A DNA stretch of 64,000 nt from Xiphydria camelus (GCA_963678675.1 OY783195.1:4164001-4228000); one strand, 5' to 3'; shown: positions 24,388 to 35,602, counted from the stretch's first letter. Notes: generated by a model not told the origin, from the sequence alone. Numbers and translations: made by a program.

Positions 24388-24810
24388 ATGGATTCTAGAC
24401 TTGATGTCCATATTAATGCTCGTATTTTCTTCACCATCTAGCTATGAAGACAACAATATTTGGAGGTAAGTTGGGGTTTTTAATTATCATTACGTTTTGT
24501 ATTACGAGTTGACGGATATACAGTTGAACTTCCTATTCTGGATTGAACAAAGTTAGTGTCTTACATATTTACAGAAAAAAATGATAAATTGAGAATGAGG
24601 CATTTCTTTTGATTTGGGTAAAGATGACAGCATTTCGGATGATGTATAAATGGATGATACGATAGTTCTGGATTCTATAATATTTGATGTCCAAATGCCT
24701 GCACTCACATTTGCCCATCATACTGCTGTAAAAGCAGCAGCGTTAGAAGGTAAATTGATAGTTTTTAACTATAATAATTATATCTTATATTATGAGTATA
24801 CACTGATATG
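24388..24810. repeat. two diverged direct repeats
   Basis: GGATTCTAGACTTGATGTCC (24388 on) and GGATTCTATAATATTTGATGTCC (24665 on) head two similar segments. Each ends in a donor-like GGTAAGTTG or GGTAAATTG followed by GTTTTTAA and a TAT-rich tract. The spacing is about 280 bp. They may be duplicated exon-intron remnants, but no coding family is recognised. Confidence 0.4.
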
Positions 24811-24823
24811 TAATATATACCGG

Positions 24824-25786
24824 GTCTCCACGTATGTTGTAGACATAGGACGATATAGCACGTAGCGATTTGTAGACTCTAGGATGTATGCCGTTGGTCG
24901 GAGACGCAAGGACACCGAACGATTGGCTCTGCTATCACCGGCAGACATCAATCGTCGTAAGAGAAGTTCCCTTGGGCGTAGGCATCTAGCAGACGAGAAC
25001 GTATGGCGGTTGACACATACCTATATTTGTTTACAAAGTGGAATTTTTCGGAGTAATTGTATTTTTTGGAAGTAAAACGTAGTTTTCAAAGTTAATCAAA
25101 TATTTCCATTCGCAAAACGATTTCCCTCACGTTTATTTCGATCGTCGGTCGCGCTTGTTAATAACAAGTAAAAGTTCAGTTAAATCGGAGTAATGAAGGG
25201 AGGGTGATAATCTCGTGATAAATGTAAAATAATTGACGAGTTACAGAGACAAGTGAACCGACGTGGAAGATTACAGTGGCTAGGCAGTTCTTAGCATTTT
25301 TGAGTGGGGTAAGTGTAAGAATAAATCGAGAGGAATTTGGAAAGGATGAATGAAATAACAAAAGTTTCCACTGTAATCTTCCACGTCGGTTCACTTGCCT
25401 CTACAACTCGTCGCCTCACGAGATTATCCACCCTTCCTTCATTACTCCGGTTTAACTGAATTTTTACTTGTCATTAACAAGCGCGACCGACGATCGAAAT
25501 AAACACGAAAGAAATCGTTTTGCGAATGGAAATATTTTATCAACTTTGAAAACCACGTTTTATTTCCAAAAAATACGATTACTTCGAAAAATTCCATTTT
25601 GTAAAAAACGTACGTACCAACCACCATACTTTCTCGTCTGCTATAGGTGCCCTAGGGAACTTCTGCCGACGATAGCAGAGCCAATCGTTCAGCGTCCTTG
25701 CGTCTCCGACCAATAGCGTACATCTTAGAGTCTACAAATCGCTACGTGTGCAATATCGTCCTATATGTCTACACATACGTGGAGAC
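24824..25786. repeat. 963-bp long inverted repeat (fold-back)
   Basis: The left arm 24824-25279 begins GTCTCCACGTATG and ends GTGAACCGACGTGGAAGATT plus ACAGTGG. The right arm 25368-25786 is its inverse, with an 88-base spacer. Matching blocks include GTAGCGATTTGTAGACTCTA, GGTCGGAGACGCAAGGAC, CCATTCGCAAAACGATTT and TTTCGATCGTCGGTCGCGCT. The arms differ by substitutions and several indels (left longer by ~37 bp). If transcribed it would fold into a very long hairpin. It may be a fold-back transposon or an hpRNA-type siRNA locus; no coding capacity. Confidence 0.85.
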
Positions 25787-28700
25787 TCGAGACATACATA
25801 TACACATATATAAGCAGCTTATCGTTAAAAATCGAGATCTCGAAAACATATCCCCTCTGAAACTGAAAGAAAGTTGCTCGCTTTTACGCATTTCCCGGGA
25901 AAAGCTCATTTCCTATCATAGCCACCTTATCGCTTTATATAGGTATGGAAGTATAACTGTTTCGGCCCCTCGAATATCCGACGACCGGAAGTCGTGGCTG
26001 TTCAACGAAACGGCAACGGGATGTATTGGTAGAGCGACCGCTAGATGAGCCGTACCATTATTGGTTGCGCCGCACGTGGCACTACCCATTGTGGAAAGCA
26101 ATGAAGCGAGCGTCGACGAAATTCCCTCTCGATCTTGCGACAATGCTGCTGGACACGCCGATCCGCAATCGACAGGTCGCATTGTCGTAGTATTCGAGGG
26201 GGGTGCATTAGATGTCACGGGGAGTCGGACTTTCGTGGGATTAGTGCAGTCTCAGGGGGATTAGCGGTCAATTTATCTAATGACTCTTCGGTACGGTCCG
26301 TATTGAAGCTGTTAGGATATCTACTTTTCTGCCTTGCAATTTTTCCGACGTATTAATTATCTAATGACTGATGACGAAACGCAGTAGAGATGAGTTAGCA
26401 GCATGTACTTTCAGTGCAATTATCTCCCTACCTATGAACATTATATCGAAATATCACAACACTTTTTTGAAGATTACTTCACGAAGTCTACAAATTTTTA
26501 TATGAATAGAAGCTCACATTTAAGTGAATACTTGCGTCAGAATAACATGCAGTTATTTTCTGATAATCAATTGTGAAACTGCTGTATATTCCGTATTTGT
26601 TATTTTACCTGGGAACATATAAAATTGAGGATAACAATTCCTGTTTCTCAAAATCGATAAATAGGAGCACGAAGTATCGCTGTAACGTTCGTTTAGAGGT
26701 TGAATTATTCATGGCTTGACTACGACTGTCCTGTTAATAAATAAAATGAAATAACAGCACGAACGCGACTCCGGAACTACGATGTATGCATCCCCGTATT
26801 ATTACTTATCATTCATTTCCATCCGCGCGGAATGTTGTGACGTGGAATTCCATTTAATGCGGCGGTTCGCATACTTTCGCAATTATTAATTTGAGAAATT
26901 CACGTCCAGCAAAAACGCGAAGGACATTGCAACGCTGAAGCTTTCGCGTTTTATTTCTTTCAATAAACTCGCGTGGGCTTTCTTCTTGCTTTTTTTTTTC
27001 AGCAATCGGGTCACTTGATATTTCAATATAGCTTTTCCACAGATTCCCGATGTGCTCGTATAGTAAATCACGCGATATCAATCGTCGCCGTTCCCCGCGG
27101 ACTCGTTCGCTCGGCGGCCGTATCACGTTTTACAGGGTAGTTGGCTACCCCTGTCGAGGATACAGGCGTAATTATTCATAGCACGCAATTATGCGAGCCG
27201 TGCGTTGTGTGTCGTTGGTGCACCACGGCGGTATATCGTTGCATCAGTTGCGGCACCAGTTGCAGCCTTGATTGCGTGTTTACGTTTGAAAACAATGATT
27301 TATCTAATTAAGCCTCATTTTTGCATTGTTAACCGGGCCTTTGTCATGCGTTGCTCTCTGTTATCTCACGGTCTGCTACTCCTACAACGGAGCTTATACG
27401 GTGATGACGATTCGTTGCGGTATCCGACTTGGTGATTTTCCTAAATTGCAATTTTTCAAGACTATTAATATATTTTACTGAATTTCTCAAAGAATTAATT
27501 TCATTAGAAACTTAAGATCTGAACGTCGAAGCTGAATTACTCCTGTTGCAAATCTTTCGATTGTTGCTATTCATGTTAAAAAGTCGTTTCCTGCTGTAAA
27601 ATTCGATTCGGTTGCGCCATCAAGGCATTATTTTCTCCTGTGGATAATCGATTTTTCGCAGTATTTCGTTCAATTTTTTGTGTGGATTTTTCGTAACGTG
27701 GATTATGAGATTGAAGGCTCATTTCATTCGTTCTTTTCGTTATCGGTCCGGTTTCTCCGTTTGACGCGAGAGAAAGAATTTCGATCGATTCGTTTCATCA
27801 TTTTGTAAGCAACATCCGCGCTGTGGGCTACCGTGATGCGATCGTTAATTCGGGCTGGAAAGGGACCTTCGTTGCTTAGAGAGAAAGTACGCGAGGAACG
27901 CCGAGGCGATGGTTTAGCTAGCTGTAGGTAATCAGGTGCTTCATTTGATCAGGTAAATTCCCCGCTAGTCAAGCCGCCAGCCGGTAGATGGCGAGAACCT
28001 TTCCTTTCCTTTCCCGAATGAAGGTTTCAATCACTTCGTCAGAAGCGCATTTTTTTTCTGCGAAGAAATCAGACCGAGCAACAATCCTCTAATCTTAACA
28101 CATTTAAATATCGTTATCAATCTTTATCGATTTTTTCGAACATCACTTTTATCGATTTTAAGAGCTCAGCAAAATCATAGTTTCCCTTGCATGGCTCCAA
28201 ACCAGATCACGTCTCATTAATCGACCAATTAATTGTCTAGAACGCGGATTTATTATTATTTTTTACTTTTATCTTCGAAATCGTCAATTTATCGTATAAC
28301 ATAGGCGACAACGACCCGGATAAATTAATCCAGGTACGTCTATGCTACGCAAATTACATCTAATGAAATTCCAATTACGTGAAAATTACCGCACCGCGCG
28401 TGCACTTATTTTTTCCGGCTTGTATTTTCCTCCGAACAAAGTTCACGGGACGTCAATTTCGCGTTTCCCCTGAAATAACCCCGCTATACGAATGTACTTT
28501 TGGTCGGTCTACAGGGGGTCGTTCAGAATTCCCCGACCACATACTCGCTCTCTGCAATATTTATCAGGAGTCGATGGACGGTTTATTCGCGTCGTATTGT
28601 CGTCCGTGGGCGACACGCCGGTGGGCACAGGTGCGTGCGCGTGGGCGCCGATTCAGCACTGACCAGCTCAACGCTCTTTGTCGTTGCGTGCGCGTGTACG

Positions 28701-29438
28701 CCCGATGCGTGCCCGACCACCCCTTTCCTCTCTTCTCGGTCTCGTCGTTCACCGTTTGCCTATCGCCTGAAACACCTGTACACCCGCGCAACCACGCGAC
28801 CGGCATTTCTTCGTGTCCGCGATGCGATTCAGTGTCACGAGGAACGCGTCATCCGCGAGGAAGCAGCTGATGGGAAGGCATCGGGCGTTGCATCGCGCGT
28901 GCCGCGCGTCTGTGGGGTGTTCTGGGCTCTCGCTGATATTGTTGATATCGAAGGGAATCGTTGCGCGACGATCGACGAAGGTCGATCGTGATCAGCGTGA
29001 GGATCTTCGACCCGTTCACCTTCCGCTTCCGCTCGGTCGACGGCGTGGTAGGGCCGCGCGTTACGAGGGAACGATTACTTCACGCGTAAGCGTGTGATTT
29101 ACGCGCGATCATCGCGTTACCACGTCAATGGATACCTTTCAAATCGATCGGAGGACGACGCTTTCATTCTTCCGCGCGTTCGGCTTTTGTTCCGTGGCAC
29201 GCGGTTACGACGGAGAAAACTGGCGAGAACAGGTGAATTGCCCGCGCGATTCTAGAAAACGAGGGGAAACGAGGCTGTGCGAACGATTCTGCAAACGGGA
29301 CTCGCGCGTTACTCGCTATCTTGCGATCTTGCGATTGTCTTCTAAAATTGCGGAGTTTTCGATGGATGGAGAAAATGTATGCCTATATCGAGTTCCCGTC
29401 ATTTCTGTCGTGCTTTCTGATGATAATTTTATCTGGTA
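25787..29438. other. no gene recognised
   Basis: Mostly AT-rich to 28.3 kb, then CpG-rich to 29.3 kb. Overlapping frames at 28379-28991 show no domain and are attributed to CpG-rich composition. Confidence 0.45.
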
Positions 29439-29923
29439 CACTGAGAAAACACTTTACTTATCGTTAATATACGTATGCTTGATTACGGCGAAGGAAATAT
29501 TTCTTTAAGCGAAGCAAATGTTCGTCAGCTACTACTTACTCTATTTTTGTTTGAATGAAAGAGACATTCCAATAATTAACATATATTTCATTGATCTAAC
29601 GAAACATTTCTTTCGCTATAATCAAGTACCCGTACACGGAGAAATATAAACAGTAAATTTTACCGTATTCAGTACCTAGTTCAAAAGGTCCACATAGCAC
29701 TTTCCGGGAAATTTATTGAGCAGAATACTAGAACTGTAAGTTCAGCGCACTTTCCTCTTATTCTATATATTTGACCATTACTGAGCACATTTCACTGTTC
29801 TACTCAATAAATTCCTCGAAAAGTACCATGTAGACCTTTTTTTTTCTGCTGAATACGGTAAAATTTACCATTCGAGTTTCTCCATGTACATTTTTCAACT
29901 ATGAATAAACTCGGCTCTCAGTG
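29439..29923. mobile_element. family J MITE, interrupted by family I
   Basis: Starts CACTGAGAAAACAC after TA (29437-29438) and ends GGCTCTCAGTG before TA (29924-29925). Inner arm blocks GCTTGATTACGGCGAAGGAA and the inverse of TTCTTTCGCTATAATCAAGT align, but only if the 252-bp insertion at 29635-29886 is removed from the right arm. Confidence 0.75.
29635..29886. mobile_element. family I MITE nested in family J, TA-flanked
   Basis: Begins CACGGAGAAATATAAACAGT plus AAATTTTACCGTATTC; the right end is the inverse through GGTAAAATTTACC to TTTCTCCATG. TA at 29633-29634 and 29887-29888. Inner arms share AATTTATTGAG / CTCAATAAATT. Confidence 0.8.
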
Positions 29924-30924
29924 TATAGGTGAAAAGGAGAAATTCGATGCACGATAGATAACACTTTTTTTATATACATATTAGCGAGACCTTTCAATGG
30001 CACGGCACACGGAAGAAGTCGATCTATACCTACAAATCCACCGGTGCACGGCTGCATCCTCTTTTCTCGGTTAATCGATTTAACGATCCAGCTCGCCCCA
30101 TTAACGCCCGACGGAGCCAAACCGCGAGTCAAGTCGAGCCTCGGGATATCGAGTCGGAGCCGAGTTCGGAGCTCGAAACGAACCACAGACCGGGTTTACC
30201 GTCCGAATTCGCGTGACCCAGAGAAAAAGAGCGAGAGAGAGAGAACCGTAGCTCCCGAGAGTCTCGCGTGCACAGGGGCTCCCTCAACGGTAGCGTCCGC
30301 GCGCGCGCGTCCCGATTTACAGTAGTGCATGCGTGAAATGAGTTCTTAACGCGAATGAGAATTCGGTAAGAAGGTGTATAATACGTTGGTAAAATAAGAC
30401 TTTACGCCTCTAGTGTGTACTCGCGGCACGGAGATTCGAGGGATTCGGCATTACGCGTGCGAGACGCGACGTCCGATCGTGTGTGTACACCGTTCGGTCA
30501 GTTTTATTGGACGCGGAGAATTGAAATATCCCACGGTCCAGCGGCGGATCGCGCGGGTTTTACGCGACGCGTCGAGGAGTAGGTATCGAGAATAGGGGGT
30601 GGAGGATTTGTTTTCTCGATCGAGCACGGAAATACTGATTCGATCAATTTTACTGTGTTTGTGATAAAATATGTACACGAGGGTTTTTTCGAAGGTTTTT
30701 ACAGTGTGGCGGAGTAATTTTTCCTTCGAAAACGTTAAATCGTGAGAGCTTATAGTATAATTGACTAGTTTCCGGGGAAAGATCATTCTCAAGCACACAG
30801 TAGGAATATCCGAAAACCTTTTGCGAACACAGTAACCTACAATTTACCAGATCAGTTTTTTAGTGACTCTTAATTCTTTCTTTTGATCAACTCTCGATCG
30901 AGAACAGATCGAAATAACGATAAT
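29924..30924. other. no gene recognised; possible decayed family I copy
   Basis: The stretch 30645-30845 contains ATTTTACTGTGTTTGTGATAA and, farther on, CAGTAGGAATATCCGAAAAC, which resemble the 42.5-kb family I copy, but the element is too decayed to bound. A CG run ends near 30310. Confidence 0.35.
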
Positions 30925-31137
30925 GCCGATGTAGAGTAGACCGAGGCGAATCGTATCACAGGGCAAATCGCGCGGATCACAGATCTATATTTCTTTAATC
31001 GTGTGGTGAAAACATGCATTTCTATCGTTCGTGTCACTTCATTACGAACGATCGAAATGCTTATTTTGAACGCGCTCAAAGAAACATGGATCCGTGATCC
31101 GATTCGCCTCGGTCTACCCTACCGACAAATACGATAC
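30925..31137. repeat. family P ~210-bp palindrome
   Basis: GTAGACCGAGGCGAATCGTATCAC on the left faces GTGATCCGATTCGCCTCGGTCTAC on the right. The centre is a near-perfect hairpin, GCATTTCTATCGTTCGTG facing ACGAACGATCGAAATGC, around TCACTTCATT. No target duplication was resolved. Confidence 0.7.
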
Positions 31138-31849
31138 TTTCCAAGACAAACGGCGCGATTTCCACGCGCTCACCATCACCCATGGCGTGCAGGCGGCCGC
31201 GATAAACGCGAGCATCCCGAGCCGGTGCTTCCGCGGCGGCAGCACTCGACGATCCGCTGGAACAGGGGCGCGGGGGGTTGCCGATATTCCGGAATATCGT
31301 CGATAAAACCGTGGCCGTCGCGTGTCCCCCGCGCGTTAGACACCCCGCGAGGGTGTATTTCCGTCCCTGTCGATAGGACCCCCTCGCCAATAGACGTAGG
31401 TACCAATAACGCGCGGCTTCCTTCGCGCTTATTCGCAACAGCGCGGCGTTCGGCTGCTGCGCGACGGGCTCGATATATCGCCTCGTGCTCGCGATCCGAT
31501 AGCGCGCACGAAGCGACTTGAGATAAGGGGAATGTGACGGCGAAACGAACGCGCGGGCGGAGAGGTGCCCGAGGCGAGGTGAACCTGCGGGGTAGCGCGG
31601 TGCACGAGAAGCAGCCGTGAAGAGATCGGTATCGATTTGATAGGCGCGCGACGAACACCATTCGTGTCACCGATAGAAAAGCTGTAGACGCTTGTTTATG
31701 TGGGAGGGCTACAGGTCGATGCTCCAAGGGGGATTTGAGTTTGTTTGGATCGGAGAGTTATGGATTGTTTATGTGTTCATTTATGCGGGGGAGGGGGGGG
31801 GGGCGACGGTTCGAGGGGGATGATATACTTGAGGATGACCTTGGTGTGA
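31138..31849. other. no gene recognised
   Basis: CpG-rich to 31.6 kb. Overlapping frames on both strands lack any known domain. A G run lies near 31790-31803. Confidence 0.45.
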
Positions 31850-32450
31850 AAGAGAAAAAAATAGGTTAAAATGACGAGATACATCTCTAGTTGAACACGT
31901 CTAGTTAGATATTCTAATCAGAAAATGGTCAGCTTAAGGTTTCTCGAGCGTTGTACTCAAAATAGTGAGAAATGCTTGAAAATGATTGCATTCGGTAGAT
32001 TGAAGTAAACAAAAAATTCAGTTAAATTTTCAAGTCTTTCAAGAAGCTCGTTGCAAAGATTTTTGAATAACAAAATAGCATGTTCTCATGGGTTATAACC
32101 AACAAACCGCGATATTTCTGGGGAAAATAGTGAAAAAAATCTCAAATTTTTTGAACGGCAAGTTTAACGAACTAAAATCATCTATACCAATTTTCACGTT
32201 CCTTTACCTTCCTTAACCTTTGATAAGTCAATGTGGCAACGTTGCACGACGTACAGATGCATGACCAGATGTTTTGGGTTCCATTTTTGAACTCACAGAT
32301 ACACACGTACTACTGTACGTCAAACATTGTCGCCACATCGCACGAAGAACATACTTTAGAGTGTTACTGTACTGCAGTGGACTAACTTTTAGCAGGGAAA
32401 AAGCCCCTGTACCGCTCGAGAAACCTTAATCAAATAGATGCACGGTAAGA
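31850..32450. mobile_element. family B remnant split by a TTAA-flanked element
   Basis: GGTTAAAATGACGAGATACA and GAAAATGGTCAGC before the insertion, and TCAAATAGATGCACGG after it, join to give the family B order seen at 46.6 kb (GGTCCATTTGACCAAACA...AGATGG). Ends are degraded. Confidence 0.5.
31938..32425. mobile_element. 488-bp non-autonomous element with TTAA target duplication
   Basis: Left end GGTTTCTCGAGCG; the right end is its exact inverse CGCTCGAGAAACC. TTAA flanks both sides (31934-31937 and 32426-32429), the target signature of piggyBac-type transposases. No transposase frame inside. The flanking family B sequence becomes continuous if the element and one TTAA are removed. Confidence 0.8.
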
Positions 32451-32520
32451 AAATGATGTGAATTTTTCACACCATTTCACGGGTGTGGACCTATAGGTAC
32501 CTATTTATAGATAATGATTA
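32451..32520. repeat. family O short repeat, copy 2
   Basis: GATGTGAATTTTTCACACCA, then TTTCACGGGTGTGG, parallels the block at 2636. It adjoins the split family B remnant. Confidence 0.35.
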
Positions 32521-32899
32521 GAAATCGTTTGACGTGAACAAGCTGCATTCAAGTCTAGCGAATTATCAGTTCAATTAGTAACTAGATCCGCGTTCCCCCA
32601 CCCATGACCGTTGATTTAGTCAAACATGTCGCATATTTTCATCTCAGAGCAGATCCGATACTCATTCCGTCGGTGACAACTGATAAGGTTTCTTCCGTAG
32701 AAACCTCCATCGCCGATATCTATCCCTCGATCAATTAGCATCGAAACCCTGCGAATCTCTCCTTCGTCAACCCCTTCGCGCAACCTCACAACCATCACCC
32801 TCTCTCACCCTCCCTTCAGCTCATCGACATCCATTCTCGATCTCCACCCCCACACACAACCGAGGAAGATATCTCTCCCTCGTATATACGCAAATAACG
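32521..32899. other. no gene recognised
   Basis: Transition from AT-rich to C-rich DNA, with CTCTCACCCTC-type tracts near 32800. No feature assigned. Confidence 0.4.
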
Positions 32900-33519
32900 T
32901 AGCAGCCGACTCACACGCACCCACCTACGCGCGCTACCAACACACCGGTACCTGGTACACGCGGTGCGAACGCAGGGGATCGCGGAACGCTATACGTGCG
33001 CGCGCGCGCGCGCGCGATGGATCGGGAGAGCTCGTCGGCGCGTACCTCCCCATGCGAGAGCGAGAGAAGAGAGCGCGGGAGTACAGCTGTAGGTAGGTAG
33101 ATCGACGATGGTATCAGCGGTTTCGCGGTTCCGCGGTTACGGCGGTAGCGCCATGCTGGCAAGCCGATTGGTCGGCAACGTACTCGCGGGGGCGTGGCGA
33201 GTCATCGGGGAGGCAGTATAGCGGGGCGTGCGACGGAGGGGGTGCTTCCCGGCTCAGTGCCCCTGCGTCGGCCTCTCGAGGGTACTCGGGCCCACCACCG
33301 CCGCTCCGATCTACTGCGCTCTCATGCTACGCCCGGCGCACAGGGCAGTACACCGCACGCTTCTACGAGGCGAACACCGGCCGCAGCATACCGCGCTCTC
33401 TCACGCGAGAGCCCGCTCACGTTGACCAGTGTGGCCCTCCTCTCTCCCCCTCTATACATCTCTCTCTCTCTCTCCTTCCTCCTCTCTCTCTCCCATCGTC
33501 GTCGGAGGAGGCGAGACTC

Positions 33520-33561
<42 letters not shown>

Positions 33562-35090
33562 GAGAGCAAGCCCTCCGGGAATCACCGGAGAAGATACACG
33601 CGGGCGCGCGCGCGCGCGCGCGCGATCGAAGCCGAAGTTCAGTTCGCGGTCGGTGGACGTCAGTGCCGCGCGCGACGCCGATCCCCCTCCGCGTGGAGGA
33701 ACCCGGCGGTGACGCCGACGCGGGGTGCAGGTGCGACGACGACGACGACGACGACGACTACGACGAGTGAAAGGGGTCGCGGTGCGACAGGCGCGCGCGC
33801 GATGACGAATCCAGCGCGAGACGACGGGCGCGCGTGGTGACGGCTCTCTCCGCATCCGCTCCGAGGAGCCGCCGCGGCCGAGAGGAAGCGGTGCTGCGAC
33901 GACGGGGGGACGCGGAACGTGGAGCGCGAAGGAGGAGGGGGTAAAAGGGTGCCGAGGGTGGGAGAGTGCGGAGTGTGCGAGTGAGAAATTGAACGGGAGA
34001 GGGATAGAAGAGCCGGGAGGAAGAGAGAGAGAGAGTTCTACGCGCGCGTACGCCGGGGGATCCTTCCTTTTTGTTATCGTCCGACCGAAGCGCGCCTTCG
34101 GGACACCAGGTGCGAACGAGCAGTGACCTTCCGACGAGGCGCTGTGCCGCGCAGTGCGATACGGACGATTCGCGCGGGTGGATCGGCGCGCGGTGCGAAG
34201 GGGGGTGTTCTCCGTCTCTCGGTGGGGCGCGGCGAAGGATCGCTCGGAACACCGAAACATCGACGGCAGTGGTTTTAAACCGGGATCCCGCGGGTGGCGG
34301 GGAGGCTGGTCCCGCGCGTGGTGCGGAATGGAGAACGCTGTCGCTGTCGATTCTTCCGAGAGAGACGGCGCCTCGACGTCGCGCGATCTCCCGCCGCGGG
34401 GGTGAATCGCTCGCGCTCCTTCGGCGACGGCGACGCGCGTGACAGCTGTTTCTCTCTTCGAGGTTTTCCCTTCCCCCCCCAAAAAGTGCGCACGTTTGCG
34501 GGATGACAGAAGTGCCGCGCCGTGCAGGGTACGCGTGTCGTACGATCCCCGGGATCGAGTCGAGTCAGTGAGACGTCGCGTTCGTGAACTGCCGCAGCGA
34601 CGCGCCACGAGGAACGAGACACGCAGTCTTCCAAATCTTCGTCCGCCGCGATTCCTTCCAACTCGAAGCGACGAGGAGTGTTCCTCCGAAAGAGGGTGTC
34701 CTTCCGGTTCGTTGAGGGCCGTGATCGCGCGCGAAGGGCGTCCGGGCGCCTCGACGAGGAGATCTTCGAGCAGCAGCGACGCTGTCACCCGGCGCGAAGC
34801 CGCGACTGTCACCGCCGCGGCGTCACCAGCGGTTCCAGCGGCCGATCGCCGTCGTCGACGATGACGTAGCGGACGCCTCGGCTTCTCCGGGTAGGGCTGT
34901 GACGGTCTGCACCGTGTACGCGCTGGACAGGACCGCGTCGGGGCTGGGGGTGGTCGGGGGTGTCGGTGGTGGTCCGGGGATCGTCGGAATCTGCGGACCA
35001 CCGACCGCGTCGCTCGCATCGACGGATTACGTCACGGCGGCATGCTACCCCCCCGGATCGACGCTTACGCTGAGCGCTTCCCACCCCCAG
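32900..35090 (+). promoter_or_regulatory. ss: GC- and CpG-rich putative promoter and 5' leader of spineless
   Basis: This block is markedly richer in CpG than its flanks and abuts the spineless coding exon. It contains CG runs (32999-33016, 33604-33624), a CT run (33461-33474), a GA run (33522-33549) and CGA repeats (33734-33758). GA/CT tracts are binding sites for GAGA factor in insects, which is established for Drosophila promoters. Several TCAGT-type initiators occur (for example near 33642) but none has a convincing TATA or DPE partner. A transcription start cannot be placed. Several upstream ATGs with short frames lie between here and 35112, so any long 5' leader would carry upstream ORFs or be spliced. 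Confidence 0.35.
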
Positions 35091-35111
35091 CCCTCCGGCG
35101 TTGATCCAGCG

Positions 35112-35227
35112 ATGACACCGACGTCGGCGCCCGCACCGACCGCCGCGACGGGGCCGAACAACCCCGTCGCGATGAGCCAGCTCGGCACCGTCTACGCGAC
35201 GAAACGACGGCGACGAAATGGGAAGAG
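35112..35227 (+). CDS. ss: spineless (aryl hydrocarbon receptor homologue), first coding exon, partial
   Basis: The frame encodes MSQLGTVYATKRRRRNGK from the ATG at 35172. I recognise this as the conserved N-terminus of insect Spineless, a bHLH-PAS transcription factor that pairs with Tango/ARNT in the nucleus and specifies distal antenna, tarsus and photoreceptor subtype in Drosophila. The exon ends AAG-AG at 35227 before a consensus GTGAGT donor, so the intron is phase 2. A C or T opening the next exon would complete Ser, matching the NGKS known in the family. The basic tract KRRRR precedes the bHLH domain, which must lie on later exons outside the window. Two in-frame ATGs exist: 35112, adding 20 residues rich in Thr, Pro and Ala, and 35172, the conserved start. 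Both have G at -3. A pyrimidine-rich acceptor-like site ends at 35090. The frame is open upstream to 34725 without another ATG. Start is uncertain; gene identity is fairly sure. Confidence 0.8.
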
Positions 35228-35602
35228 GTGAGTCGATGATTTCACGTTGCGGGTCATCGTCGAGTACTGCACTGCTATGTACTGCTGTGTGTGAATAATA
35301 ATTTTAAGGGGTGAGGGGGGGTATTTGCGTCGAGACGCACGCCAAGACCAGGAGGACGTTCACCAGGTGGTTTCGGTTTAAGAATCGACACGTTGGGGTT
35401 GATTCGAATGGGAAGGGAAATGGTCCCGTCGTCTACCTTCGAATGTAGGGTGAAATTCTCGATGTAGAATTTATTCTCAGCGCATGTCGATCTAAATATC
35501 CGTATCAGAGTAACACGCGTCATAAGCTAGCGGATGGTGTAATTTGAAAAAAATACGTCCGAGAATATTCAGCTTTCCAATACCCTTCGTCATCTCGAGA
35601 AG

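Noticed and set aside
28379..28991. Two overlapping 163-codon + frames
   Set aside because: They overlap in different frames, and neither shows a known domain or codon pattern distinct from background.
33322..35019. 565-codon open frame on the - strand opposite the spineless leader
   Set aside because: Arginine-, proline- and serine-rich translation of CG-rich DNA with poly-LS from the GA run; antisense to the recognised exon region, no domain, no splice logic.
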